DNA of 33,195 bases. Source: DAIUFH01 sp036844705 (GTDB lineage: Bacteria; Bacillota; Clostridia; Tissierellales; Tissierellaceae). Of the stretch, positions 16,326-23,674 are shown in pieces. The notes under the pieces were generated by a model. The model worked only from the letters and a program-made list of their open reading frames with translations, searched no databases and was not told the DNA's origin. Position numbers and translations under genes: made by a program. The DNA is taken from contig DAIUFH010000018.1 of NCBI GenBank assembly GCA_036844705.1, positions 1 to 33,195 of the forward strand, in the 5' to 3' direction. Position 1 is the first letter of the stretch, and each line of letters starts with the position of its first letter.

Positions 16326-16354
16326 ATGTTATAATATTTAAGTATTGATGTCAA
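16326..16354 (-). promoter_or_regulatory. Promoter of the formate dehydrogenase/tungsten operon
   Basis: TTGACA (minus strand, 16354-16349) and TAACAT (16331-16326) are 17 bases apart. Transcription would start near 16319, leaving a leader of about 67 bases before hylC. The leader holds no obvious terminator or riboswitch core. The -10 box matches consensus at four of six positions. Confidence 0.6.
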
Positions 16355-16436
16355 TAACCTGATAAATATGTAACAAATATGAAAGTTGCTAAAAATTTAT
16401 CACATTTATGAGAAAAATATAAGGGGGTGTGTCTAA

Positions 16437-16706
16437 ATAGAATATTTATACATCTATATTGTAGTAATTAACTTGATTACATTTACTCTATTTACTTTGG
16501 ATAAAAAGAGAGCCAAAAGCCATAAATGGAGAATACCGGAGGGAAGGCTATTACTATTCTCTCTAATCGGTGGTAGTTTTGGGGGGATATTGGCAATGAA
16601 TATTGTTAAACATAAAACAAATCATTTGAAATTTAAAATTGGAATGCCATTATTGTTAATAATAAATATCTTTACTTTCTATTATTTAATGACAATCATA
16701 AAATAA
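16437..16706 (+). CDS. DUF1294 small membrane protein with apparent ATA start
   Basis: The 89-residue protein has three hydrophobic segments and the family block DKKRAKSHKWRIPEGRLLLF, then GGSFGGILAMNIVKHKTNH. Its function is unknown; B. subtilis YsdA is a relative. The frame has no ATG. Starting at TTG 16473 would remove most of the first membrane helix and has no ribosome binding site. Starting at ATA 16437 gives I/M-EYLYIYIVVINLITF, which aligns with the family N-terminus, and AAGGGGGTG lies 8 bases upstream. An in-frame TAA (16434-16436) sits just before. Either a rare ATA start or a point change from ATG. Confidence 0.75.
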   Translation: MEYLYIYIVVINLITFTLFTLDKKRAKSHKWRIPEGRLLLFSLIGGSFGGILAMNIVKHKTNHLKFKIGMPLLLIINIFTFYYLMTIIK

Positions 16707-16719
16707 ATTGTTTACCATT

Positions 16720-17463
16720 TCACAAATTGCTTAATTCAACTAAATGCTTCCAATATTTCATGGGCATATAATTCTTCTTCAATTTAAGATTTTTTCTGCT
16801 TTGAATAGCCATATGCTTATAATAAGCTCTCCACATATCTTGATAATCTTCCTCATCTTCATGGATAATTAATTCATTCTCAAGGGTCATCTCCTTGACT
16901 ATCCATTCCTTTTTATTATAAAGAGCTGCTACGTTCCTTTTTATATCATGAATTATCCAATTTTCATTGCTCAGTCTACTTGCAAAATGAGATGCCAACA
17001 ATCCAACTATATTGTATTCAGGTTCTAAGGCAGCATAGAGTATCTCATTTTCCAACATCTTGAATCTTAATATGCCCAGAAACCTATGTTTTTCTATGGA
17101 TACCTTGTGACTTATTTTATCTATTGCCAATACTGCATCATTAGACAAATTCTCATCAACTTGCCTACCTATTTTATATCCTATTCTTAAATATTTTAAT
17201 ATGCAAATTCCACTTTTGGGAAGCTCTGATAAATATGCATAGAAAACCTTTTTCAATGCTTCTAAGGATATCTTCTCCTCGATTGAATTGTAGACCTTAT
17301 CAGCTTTGGATCTATCAGTTTCAATATAGTATCTTTGTACTAAAAAGTTTTCATCCAGTTTATCCATAGATACTATATCGTCTGGATTCTCATGCTTGTA
17401 ATAAGCTTCATAAATACAGGTCAAAAGTCCATCAAAACTTCCATCATAAACATAATAAATCAT
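16720..17463 (-). CDS. TIGR03915-family putative DNA metabolism/repair partner protein
   Basis: The 247-residue soluble protein begins YYVYDGSFDGLLTCIYEAY, the hallmark of the TIGR03915 (DUF4130-like) family. That family is encoded with, or fused to, uracil-DNA-glycosylase-like proteins and with the radical SAM protein encoded just upstream. A late YYKHMAIQSRKNLKLKKNYMPMKYWKHL block is also typical. The start overlaps the stop of the radical SAM gene by 4 bases (ATGA), indicating translational coupling. Biochemical role is not established. It converges on the DUF1294 gene with only 13 bases between. Confidence 0.85.
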   Translation of the reverse strand: MIYYVYDGSFDGLLTCIYEAYYKHENPDDIVSMDKLDENFLVQRYYIETDRSKADKVYNSIEEKISLEALKKVFYAYLSELPKSGICILKYLRIGYKIGRQVDENLSNDAVLAIDKISHKVSIEKHRFLGILRFKMLENEILYAALEPEYNIVGLLASHFASRLSNENWIIHDIKRNVAALYNKKEWIVKEMTLENELIIHEDEEDYQDMWRAYYKHMAIQSRKNLKLKKNYMPMKYWKHLVELSNL

Positions 17464-18764
17464 AGCAATAACCCCTTAGCACTAATATTTTCAGAAAGCA
17501 AATTTTTTTCGTCAAGCTTTGGATTGTTAAACATGGATAGTTGCATTGCTCCCTCATTAACAGATACCTTATCTATAATTTTACTCCTAATGATGTTCTC
17601 ATTCATACTCTTTAGTCCATAATGTTTACCTTTACAGGTTATGAAATACTGAGCTCGTTTTAATACTATTCCAAGCTTTTTCAAATCTTCAAAATCTAAG
17701 GATGAGAATCTTCTCGCTTGAACGATTCTTATAGCAGATTTCACACCTATACCCGGAACTCTTAAAAGCATATTGTATTCCGCCTTATTTATCTCTATTG
17801 GAAACAAATGAATATTTCTTAATGCCCAGTCGCATTTTGGATCAAGAGCTAAATCAAAATCCGGCTTATTTTCATCAAGCAGCTCCTTTGCTTCAAAGCC
17901 ATAGAATCTTAAAAGCCAATCTGCCTGATAAAGTCGATTTTCCCTTACCAATGGAGGAGACTTAATAGCTGGAAGCTTAGGACTACTTGAAACTGGAACA
18001 AAGGCAGAATAATATACCCTTTTTAAGCTATATCCCTTATATAGCCCTTCAGTTAGTCTAAGTATCTTTAAATCACTATCTGGAGTTGCCCCTACAATTA
18101 ACTGTGTAGTCTGACCAGCAGGTACAAACTTGGGACTATATCTAAACTTTTTTCTCTCTTCAACATTTTTAATTATAGAAGATTTTATCTGCTTCATAGG
18201 GTTAAGGATTTTCTCAGTAGTTTTCTGGGGAGCTAATAATTTTAAACTCTCCTCTGTGGGTAACTCTATATTTACACTCATTCTATCCACAAACAATCCT
18301 ATTTTATCAACTATTTCACGGTCTGCTCCCGGGATAGCCTTTACATGAATATAAGCATTGAAATTTTCTACCTCTCTTAATCTCTGTACTACCTGATAAA
18401 TCATCTCCATGGTATAGTTTGGAGATTTATATACAGCAGAGCTTAAGAATAGTCCCTCTATATAATTTCGCTTATAAAAATTTATCGTTATATCAACAAT
18501 TTCATCTGGGGTAAAGGCTGCACGGGGCAAATCATTTGAGGACCTATTTACACAATAAGTACAATCATATATGCAATAATTGGTCATAAGTATCTTTAAT
18601 AAAGAAATACATCGACCATCATCAGTCCATGTATGACATATACCTGCTTCATTTGCATTTCCAAGTCCACCCTTTTTATTCTGTCTATTGCTGCCACTAG
18701 ATGAACAGGATACATCATATTTAGCCGCATCAGCCAATATCTTTAATTTTTCTAATACCTCCAT
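17460..18764 (-). CDS. Radical SAM protein, putative DNA modification/repair (TIGR03916 family)
   Basis: The 434-residue protein has the cluster motif CIYDCTYC (Cys64, 68, 71), additional N-terminal cysteines (20, 43, 52) and a C-terminal helix-hairpin-helix segment LLRVPGIGVKSAIRIVQARR that suggests DNA contact. The family is uncharacterised and nearly always paired with TIGR03915, as here. ATG at 18764 is chosen because GGGGTG lies about 8 bases upstream; a TTG five codons earlier lies inside a hairpin. Promoter and hairpin precede it. A DNA repair or modification role is inference from the HhH domain and partner. Confidence 0.88.
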   Translation of the reverse strand: MEVLEKLKILADAAKYDVSCSSSGSNRQNKKGGLGNANEAGICHTWTDDGRCISLLKILMTNYCIYDCTYCVNRSSNDLPRAAFTPDEIVDITINFYKRNYIEGLFLSSAVYKSPNYTMEMIYQVVQRLREVENFNAYIHVKAIPGADREIVDKIGLFVDRMSVNIELPTEESLKLLAPQKTTEKILNPMKQIKSSIIKNVEERKKFRYSPKFVPAGQTTQLIVGATPDSDLKILRLTEGLYKGYSLKRVYYSAFVPVSSSPKLPAIKSPPLVRENRLYQADWLLRFYGFEAKELLDENKPDFDLALDPKCDWALRNIHLFPIEINKAEYNMLLRVPGIGVKSAIRIVQARRFSSLDFEDLKKLGIVLKRAQYFITCKGKHYGLKSMNENIIRSKIIDKVSVNEGAMQLSMFNNPKLDEKNLLSENISAKGLLL

Positions 18765-18773
18765 AATAAAACA

Positions 18774-18795
18774 CCCCAAGAGTTTTTTCTTGGGG
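18774..18795 (-). promoter_or_regulatory. 5' hairpin covering the ribosome binding site of the radical SAM gene
   Basis: The minus strand reads CCCCAAGA, AAAAAC, TCTTGGGG: an 8-bp perfect stem with a 6-base loop whose 3' arm holds the GGGG of the ribosome binding site. The predicted transcription start (about 18791) lies within the 5' arm, so the hairpin forms at the very end of the mRNA. It may limit translation or protect the 5' end. Confidence 0.55.
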
Positions 18796-18797
18796 TT

Positions 18798-18826
18798 ATT
18801 ATACCACTATTTAATTATTTTGGCAA
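18798..18826 (-). promoter_or_regulatory. Promoter of the radical SAM / TIGR03915 pair
   Basis: TTGCCA (18826-18821, minus strand) and a perfect TATAAT (18803-18798) are separated by 17 bases. This gives the pair its own start of transcription, separate from the PuuD-like gene upstream. Confidence 0.75.
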
Positions 18827-18881
18827 ACATATGTTTTGTGAAAAAATAATTACCCTGTCTAGCCACAGAGTGATGTTATGT

Positions 18882-19601
18882 CTATCTCAAGTTACACTTA
18901 TCTATAAAATACTTAAAAGGTTTTAAAAATTCCTTATATTTCATTGCCATTGTTTCAGGGTGAAATTGTACACCTAATACGAATTTATCATTTGTAGATT
19001 CAATTGCTTCAATTATGCCATCTGAAGCCTTAGCAGTTATCTTCAAATCCTTTCCTAAGTTCTTTAGTGCTTGATGATGAAGGGAATTTACTAATAATTT
19101 TTCTTTCCCAAATATCTCATACACTATAGTATTCTTTGTAATATTTATGCTATGATATCCTTCTTTTAAGCTTATTTCACAACTATGACCATGGACTTCG
19201 GGTATCTGAGTATAAATATCCTGATATATATTCCCTCCTAATGCAATGTTAATTAGCTGCATCCCTCTACATATTCCGAAAATAGGTATGCCTTTTTCAT
19301 ATGTCTTTTCAAACAACGCCATTTCAGTCATATCCCTGTCACGTGAAACCTCTGTTATTTCCTTCACTGGTTCTTCTCCAAAATATTGAGCTGCTACATC
19401 CTCTCCACCAGTAAATATCATACCATCAATTATGTTTAAATACACCTCAATATCTTCCGCACTTTGCAGATTTGGTATGACAAGAGGCATACCTCCAGAT
19501 TCCAATACTGCACTTATATATTCACAATTGATTCGATTGACACCTCTATTTATGGCGCTATCATATTGACATGTTAAACCTATTATTGGCTTCAATTTCA
19601 T
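18882..19601 (-). CDS. Gamma-glutamyl-GABA hydrolase-like class I glutamine amidotransferase (paralogue 1)
   Basis: The 239-residue protein has the PuuD/peptidase C26 fold. The nucleophile elbow is GICRGMQL (Cys111) and the catalytic pair is FHPE (His214, Glu216); the oxyanion region is FTGGEDVA. Such enzymes hydrolyse gamma-glutamyl amides. No polyamine or putrescine genes are nearby, so the substrate is unknown. ATG behind AAAGGAGAG. It is a close tandem copy of the next gene; about two thirds of residues match by eye. The spacer between them contains a hairpin terminator and a repeat remnant. Confidence 0.88.
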   Translation of the reverse strand: MKLKPIIGLTCQYDSAINRGVNRINCEYISAVLESGGMPLVIPNLQSAEDIEVYLNIIDGMIFTGGEDVAAQYFGEEPVKEITEVSRDRDMTEMALFEKTYEKGIPIFGICRGMQLINIALGGNIYQDIYTQIPEVHGHSCEISLKEGYHSINITKNTIVYEIFGKEKLLVNSLHHQALKNLGKDLKITAKASDGIIEAIESTNDKFVLGVQFHPETMAMKYKEFLKPFKYFIDKCNLR

Positions 19602-19686
19602 CTCTCCTTTTAGTTATTCAACCATAGTTACAATAAAGATACCATTATGGCTTGTCTTAGTCAATATATTGAGACATTTAAACACT

Positions 19687-19737
19687 AGATTCTTCACTGC
19701 CGTTCAGAATGACAGGGAGGGAATGCTCAGGATGACA
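19687..19737. repeat. Degenerate palindromic repeat (copy B)
   Basis: AGATTCTTCACTGCCGTTCA then GAATGAC, followed by a second CTCAGGATGAC unit, matches the AGATTCTTCG...CAGAATGAC core seen in copy A (4762-4953). It is non-coding, in the spacer between the two PuuD-like genes. Confidence 0.5.
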
Positions 19738-19754
19738 CAATTTAAAACACACCA

Positions 19755-19787
19755 AAAGAGAGATTACCCCCCGGGCAACCTCTCTTT
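19755..19787 (-). terminator. Hairpin terminator after PuuD-like paralogue 2
   Basis: AAAGAGAG with CTCTCTTT, then GTTGCCC with GGGTAAT (two G-U pairs), makes a 15-bp stem with a 3-base loop beginning 7 bases after the stop codon. The minus-strand U tract is short (four, partly in the stem), so termination may be partial and the next gene could still be read. Confidence 0.6.
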
Positions 19788-19794
19788 CTCTTGT

Positions 19795-20514
19795 CTATTT
19801 TTTACACTTATTTACGAAATAGATAAATAGTTTCAAAAGCTCATCATACTTCACCGCCATTGCTTCAGGGTGAAATTGTATCCCTAATACAAATTTATCA
19901 TTTGTTGATTCCACTGCCTCAATTATCCCATCAGATGTGACTGCAGTAATCTTCAAATCCTTACCTAGTCTCCTAACTGCTTGATGATGCTGAGAATTTA
20001 CTAATAGCTTTTCCTTTTTAAATACTTCATATAAGATGCTATCTTTTAAAATATTTACATTGTGATATCCTTCCTGGACATTGTGTCCACAGGAATGCCC
20101 TATAACATTGCGTACCTGTGAATATATATCCTGATATATATCCCCACCTAATGCAATGTTCAAAAGCTGTATTCCTCTGCATATACCTAATATAGGTAAT
20201 CCTCTCTCATATGCTTTGTTAAACAGCTCCATCTCAGTAATATCTCTATCATGACAGATAAAGGTTACTTCTTTAACTGGTTCTTCATTGAAGTATTGTG
20301 AAGCTACATCCTCCCCACCGGTAAAGATTATTCCATCAAGCTTATCTAGATATGCTTCTATTACCTTTAGGTATTTTTCATCCTTAATCACAGGAATTAT
20401 AATCGGCAATCCTCCTGATTTGAGAACTGCATTTATATAGGTGTAATTTATCTTATTTATACTTCTGTTTACCAGGTTTTCATTCTGACATGTAAGACCT
20501 ATTACTGGTTTCAA
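19795..20514 (-). CDS. Gamma-glutamyl-GABA hydrolase-like class I glutamine amidotransferase (paralogue 2)
   Basis: The 239-residue protein is a paralogue of the gene at 18882-19601. Its catalytic triad is intact: Cys112 in GICRGIQL, and His215 and Glu217 in FHPEA. The start is TTG, with AAGGAGAG eight bases upstream; no ATG lies near the conserved KPVIGLTCQ beginning. It follows the alpha/beta hydrolase gene by 13 bases and is probably co-transcribed with it. Both copies keep all catalytic residues, so neither is a pseudogene by eye. Substrate unknown. Confidence 0.88.
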   Translation of the reverse strand: MKPVIGLTCQNENLVNRSINKINYTYINAVLKSGGLPIIIPVIKDEKYLKVIEAYLDKLDGIIFTGGEDVASQYFNEEPVKEVTFICHDRDITEMELFNKAYERGLPILGICRGIQLLNIALGGDIYQDIYSQVRNVIGHSCGHNVQEGYHNVNILKDSILYEVFKKEKLLVNSQHHQAVRRLGKDLKITAVTSDGIIEAVESTNDKFVLGIQFHPEAMAVKYDELLKLFIYFVNKCKK

Positions 20515-20527
20515 AAGCTTCTCTCCT

Positions 20528-21289
20528 TTAGATAAATTTATTGCACCAAGAAATGGCTTCCTCCATCATGTTAGTTGTCACGAAGTGATTTAGCTTTGGA
20601 TATTCAACAAATTTTAATCTTTGGGAGTCTTCATACTTAGGAGCTGCTTCCTTATAAAATTCTCTTTGAGCATTTATATCTACTACTGTGTCACTGTCTC
20701 CATGCAGCATTAAAATTGGTCTATTTATAATATGCTCCAGATTTGACATTGGATTATACTTATCTATTTTATCCTGTGCATCCTTTGGAATACTAAAATC
20801 CGTGATATTCAATGCCAAACCGAATAATTCATTTGAACAATTCCAATTACATGAACCATTAAATACTACCATTGCTTTTATATCTGGATGTGAAGTAAAT
20901 ACTCCTGCAGAGGTAAATCCACCCATAGAATTGCCACATACCCCAAATCTATCTGGATCTGCATTAAGATTTTTAATTGCATAATCAATTAACAAACTCG
21001 ATTCCTCAACATTTTTAAAAATAATGTCCCAAAAGTACCTGCCTGCATTTTCTAGATTTTCATGGTCAATAGGATTTCTCTCCCCATGATATATGGCACA
21101 TGGAATGATTACCTGATAACCAAAAGTAGACAATATATATCCTCTAAATTCTTGTTTCTCAGCACTGGAACCCCATCCATGATATAGTATTATAGTAGGA
21201 TGAAACTTAGAAGTATTTTTCGGTGTAAAAACTAAAGCCGGAATGTCATCTATTAGTATCTTTCTCTTTATATTATTATCAAACTCCAT
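20528..21289 (-). CDS. Alpha/beta hydrolase (prolyl-oligopeptidase-like esterase)
   Basis: The 253-residue cytoplasmic hydrolase has HGWG as oxyanion-hole segment, nucleophile elbow GNSMGG (Ser121), an acid in LMLHGDSDTVVD and a catalytic His in LNHFV. There is no signal peptide. The family includes esterases such as YitV; the substrate cannot be told. ATG is preceded by GAAGGTGAT, which is also the end of the TatA-like microprotein gene upstream. It is followed by a PuuD-like amidase gene. Confidence 0.85.
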   Translation of the reverse strand: MEFDNNIKRKILIDDIPALVFTPKNTSKFHPTIILYHGWGSSAEKQEFRGYILSTFGYQVIIPCAIYHGERNPIDHENLENAGRYFWDIIFKNVEESSLLIDYAIKNLNADPDRFGVCGNSMGGFTSAGVFTSHPDIKAMVVFNGSCNWNCSNELFGLALNITDFSIPKDAQDKIDKYNPMSNLEHIINRPILMLHGDSDTVVDINAQREFYKEAAPKYEDSQRLKFVEYPKLNHFVTTNMMEEAISWCNKFI

Positions 21290-21295
21290 TATTTA

Positions 21296-21388
21296 TCACC
21301 TTCTTCGAATTATTCTCATGATAACAATAGCAATTACAATTATAAAAATAATTAATACAAGTTCTGCCATGCCTATTCTTCCGAACAC
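21296..21388 (-). CDS. TatA-like 30-residue membrane microprotein
   Basis: A GTG at 21388 is preceded by AAAGGGGGT five bases upstream and opens a 30-codon frame ending in TGA at 21296. It begins MFGRIGMAELVLII, continues as one hydrophobic helix and ends in RIIRRR. The first residues resemble the TatA N-terminus (MFG-IG-PEL), but the FGP hinge and the amphipathic helix are missing. An internal ATG at 21370 would give 24 residues. It lies 6 bases before the alpha/beta hydrolase start. The ribosome binding site supports translation; function unknown. Confidence 0.6.
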   Translation of the reverse strand: MFGRIGMAELVLIIFIIVIAIVIMRIIRRR

Positions 21389-21415
21389 AAAATACCCCCT
21401 TTATTAGAAACCGGT

Positions 21416-21451
21416 GATTTCTCATTCCACTATAGTTACAATCGAAATGAC
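21416..21451. repeat. Degenerate palindromic repeat (copy C)
   Basis: GATTTCTCATTCCAC...TCGAAATGAC keeps the GATT(T/C)(C/T)TC and (C/A)GAAATGAC ends of the repeat family. It lies in the spacer between ung and the TatA-like gene. The short and diverged sequence makes this the least certain copy. Confidence 0.35.
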
Positions 21452-21461
21452 ATAAGAGTAG

Positions 21462-22139
21462 TTATATATTCTCTATTTGCCAGTCTATAGGCTTCTTTCC
21501 TATACTTATTAAGTAATTATTTGTCTTTGAAAACGGCTTGGAACCGAAGAATCCTCTAGATGCTGACAATGGACTTGGGTGAACAGATTTTATGATGAAG
21601 TGGTTCTTGTTTGTGATTAATCTTTCTTTACTTATAGCATTGTTACCCCATAATATAAATACTATAGGATCTTCTCTTTCATTTAGCAATTCTATAATAT
21701 GATCTGTAAACCTTTCCCATCCGATTTTACTATGTGAATTTGCTAACCCTTGCCTTACAGTAAGAGCCGTATTCAATAGCAATACTCCTTCTCTGGCCCA
21801 TTTTTCTAAATACCCATTGTTTGGTATATAACACCCTAAATCATCATGCAGCTCCTTATACATATTTAACAAAGAAGGAGGTATTCTAACACCGGGCTTT
21901 ACAGAAAAAGCCAAACCATGTGCCTGATTTGGCCCATGATAAGGATCCTGTCCTAGAATTACTGCTTTTACATCCTTATAATCAGTATAGTGTAAAGCAT
22001 TGTATATATCATACATATTTGGATATATAACCTTAGTTCTATACTCGTTTATTAAAAATTCTCTAAGTTTCTTATAATAGTCCTTGTCCAACTCGTCCTT
22101 AAGAAGGTCATTCCAGCTGTTTTTAAAAATCTGTACCAT
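21462..22139 (-). CDS. ung: Uracil-DNA glycosylase, family 1
   Basis: The 225-residue enzyme removes uracil from DNA. The water-activating loop GQDPYHGPNQAHGLAFSV carries catalytic Asp65, and the leucine-intercalation loop is HPSPLSASRGFFG. Length and motifs are standard. ATG at 22139 has AAGGAAG eight bases upstream; a GTG three codons earlier is less likely. A possible own promoter lies at 22193-22222, just after trkH. It is a classical Ung, not the UDG-like protein sometimes fused to TIGR03915. Confidence 0.95.
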   Translation of the reverse strand: MVQIFKNSWNDLLKDELDKDYYKKLREFLINEYRTKVIYPNMYDIYNALHYTDYKDVKAVILGQDPYHGPNQAHGLAFSVKPGVRIPPSLLNMYKELHDDLGCYIPNNGYLEKWAREGVLLLNTALTVRQGLANSHSKIGWERFTDHIIELLNEREDPIVFILWGNNAISKERLITNKNHFIIKSVHPSPLSASRGFFGSKPFSKTNNYLISIGKKPIDWQIENI

Positions 22140-22192
22140 TATATTCACTTCCTTAGTAAAAATATTAGACCCTAGATCCTTCGTTAGCAGAT

Positions 22193-22222
22193 ATTATACT
22201 ACACATCTCAGGGTTACAACAA
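22193..22222 (-). promoter_or_regulatory. Candidate ung promoter
   Basis: TTGTTG (22222-22217) and TATAAT (22198-22193) are 18 bases apart on the minus strand. The -10 box is flanked by near-complementary arms (ACCCTGAGAT near 22206-22215 and ATCTAGGGT near 22169-22177), which could form a hairpin or operator. Confidence 0.45.
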
Positions 22223-22225
22223 ATA

Positions 22226-23674
22226 TTATACTTCTTTTTTCCAAGTTCTTGGTGCAAATAGCGCAATTACTGTAAATAGTTCTAGTCTTCCCAACAGCAT
22301 TAATAAGGTAAATAGAGCTTTAGCTGGCTGAGAATAGTAAACGAAGTTTCTTGTTGGACCAGCAAATTCAAGTGCCGGGCCAATATTCCCTAAGGTTGCT
22401 GCCACAGATGATATAGCACTTATGAGGCTAACTCCTTCAAGAGTTATTAATAATGTTGCAATTATGAATATCAAAAGATATAGAGCAAGAAAACTATTTA
22501 TTCCAGATACGGTTTCGTTTGACATAATCTTTCCATTAACCTTTATTGGCATCATAGCTCTTGGATGAAATGACTTACCTATTTCTCTTTTTATTAGCTT
22601 TAAGCTCACTAATAATCTAATCATCTTCATACCACCTGCAGTCGACCCTGCACAAGCACCAGTAAACATAAGTAGAAGTAATATTCCTTTGCTAAAGCTG
22701 GGCCATAAATCGTAATCGACTGTCGTATAACCTGTTGTTGTTATAATAGAGCTAACTTGGAAATAGGCATCTCTAAATGCCATACCAATACTATCATAGC
22801 TTGTAAGGATTAAATTCAATGCTATTGATACTACAGCCAACCCTATAACAATTAAATATAATCGAAGCTCTTCATCCATAAATACGTCTCTTATTCTACC
22901 TTTATACCCAAGGTAATAAAGCGAAAAATTTACCCCCGATAGAATCATAAACGTACCTATTACAAGATGGATATAGGTACTGTTATATGCACCTACACTA
23001 GCATTGTGAATCGAGAGTCCTCCAGTTCCAACAGTTCCAAAAGTATATACTAAGGCTTCAAATAAACTCATTCCACCTATAAGCAACAGTATTACCTGTA
23101 TAATAGTAATCGTAAAATAGGTAACATACAATATCTTTGCAGTATCCTTTAGTCTAGGAGCTATTTTACCAGCCACTGGACCAGGACTCTCTGCTTTATA
23201 TATCTGAAATCCCTGTATCCCCAATGCAGGTAATAATGCTAATGTAAATACCAATATACCCATACCACCTATCCAGTGCGTAAAAGATCTCCAAAACAAA
23301 ACTCCCTTAGGCAAGACCTCGACATTTGCTAGTATGGTTGCACCAGTAGTAGTAAATCCAGAGACAATTTCAAATAAAGCATCTATATAGGTATTTGTAT
23401 ATCCAGGTAAGTATAAAGGTAATGCACCTAATAAGGAAGCTAATAGCCACCCAAAGGTGACTATAGCAAAACCATCTCTGGCACTGATTTTATTTGTTCT
23501 AGCTTTTCTTTTTGCCAACACTAACCCAATTAATGCAGTTAAAATAATAGTAAATAAAAATGCATTTTCGTCATTACCATGTGTAAACAGTGCTATTGCA
23601 TAGGAAGGAACCATAAGCATAGCTTCAATTATCAGAATGCTCCCTAGTACCTTTAGCACGATTCCATAGTTCAC
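22226..23674 (-). CDS. trkH: Potassium uptake membrane subunit TrkH
   Basis: The 482-residue protein is a multi-pass potassium transporter with four pore-loop repeats: SGFTTTGATIL, FGTVGTGGLS, SSIITTTGYTT and AATLGNIGPAL. GTG start at 23674 is preceded by GGGAGG eight bases upstream. It lies within the last 50 bases of trkA, an unusually long overlap that implies translational coupling. It forms the K+ channel gated by the cytoplasmic TrkA ring. Confidence 0.95.
   Translation of the reverse strand: MNYGIVLKVLGSILIIEAMLMVPSYAIALFTHGNDENAFLFTIILTALIGLVLAKRKARTNKISARDGFAIVTFGWLLASLLGALPLYLPGYTNTYIDALFEIVSGFTTTGATILANVEVLPKGVLFWRSFTHWIGGMGILVFTLALLPALGIQGFQIYKAESPGPVAGKIAPRLKDTAKILYVTYFTITIIQVILLLIGGMSLFEALVYTFGTVGTGGLSIHNASVGAYNSTYIHLVIGTFMILSGVNFSLYYLGYKGRIRDVFMDEELRLYLIVIGLAVVSIALNLILTSYDSIGMAFRDAYFQVSSIITTTGYTTVDYDLWPSFSKGILLLLMFTGACAGSTAGGMKMIRLLVSLKLIKREIGKSFHPRAMMPIKVNGKIMSNETVSGINSFLALYLLIFIIATLLITLEGVSLISAISSVAATLGNIGPALEFAGPTRNFVYYSQPAKALFTLLMLLGRLELFTVIALFAPRTWKKEV

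Noticed and set aside
22169..22215. Operator around the ung promoter
   Set aside because: The inverted arms are imperfect with a bulge and could be chance in A+T-rich sequence, so this is noted only within the promoter entry.
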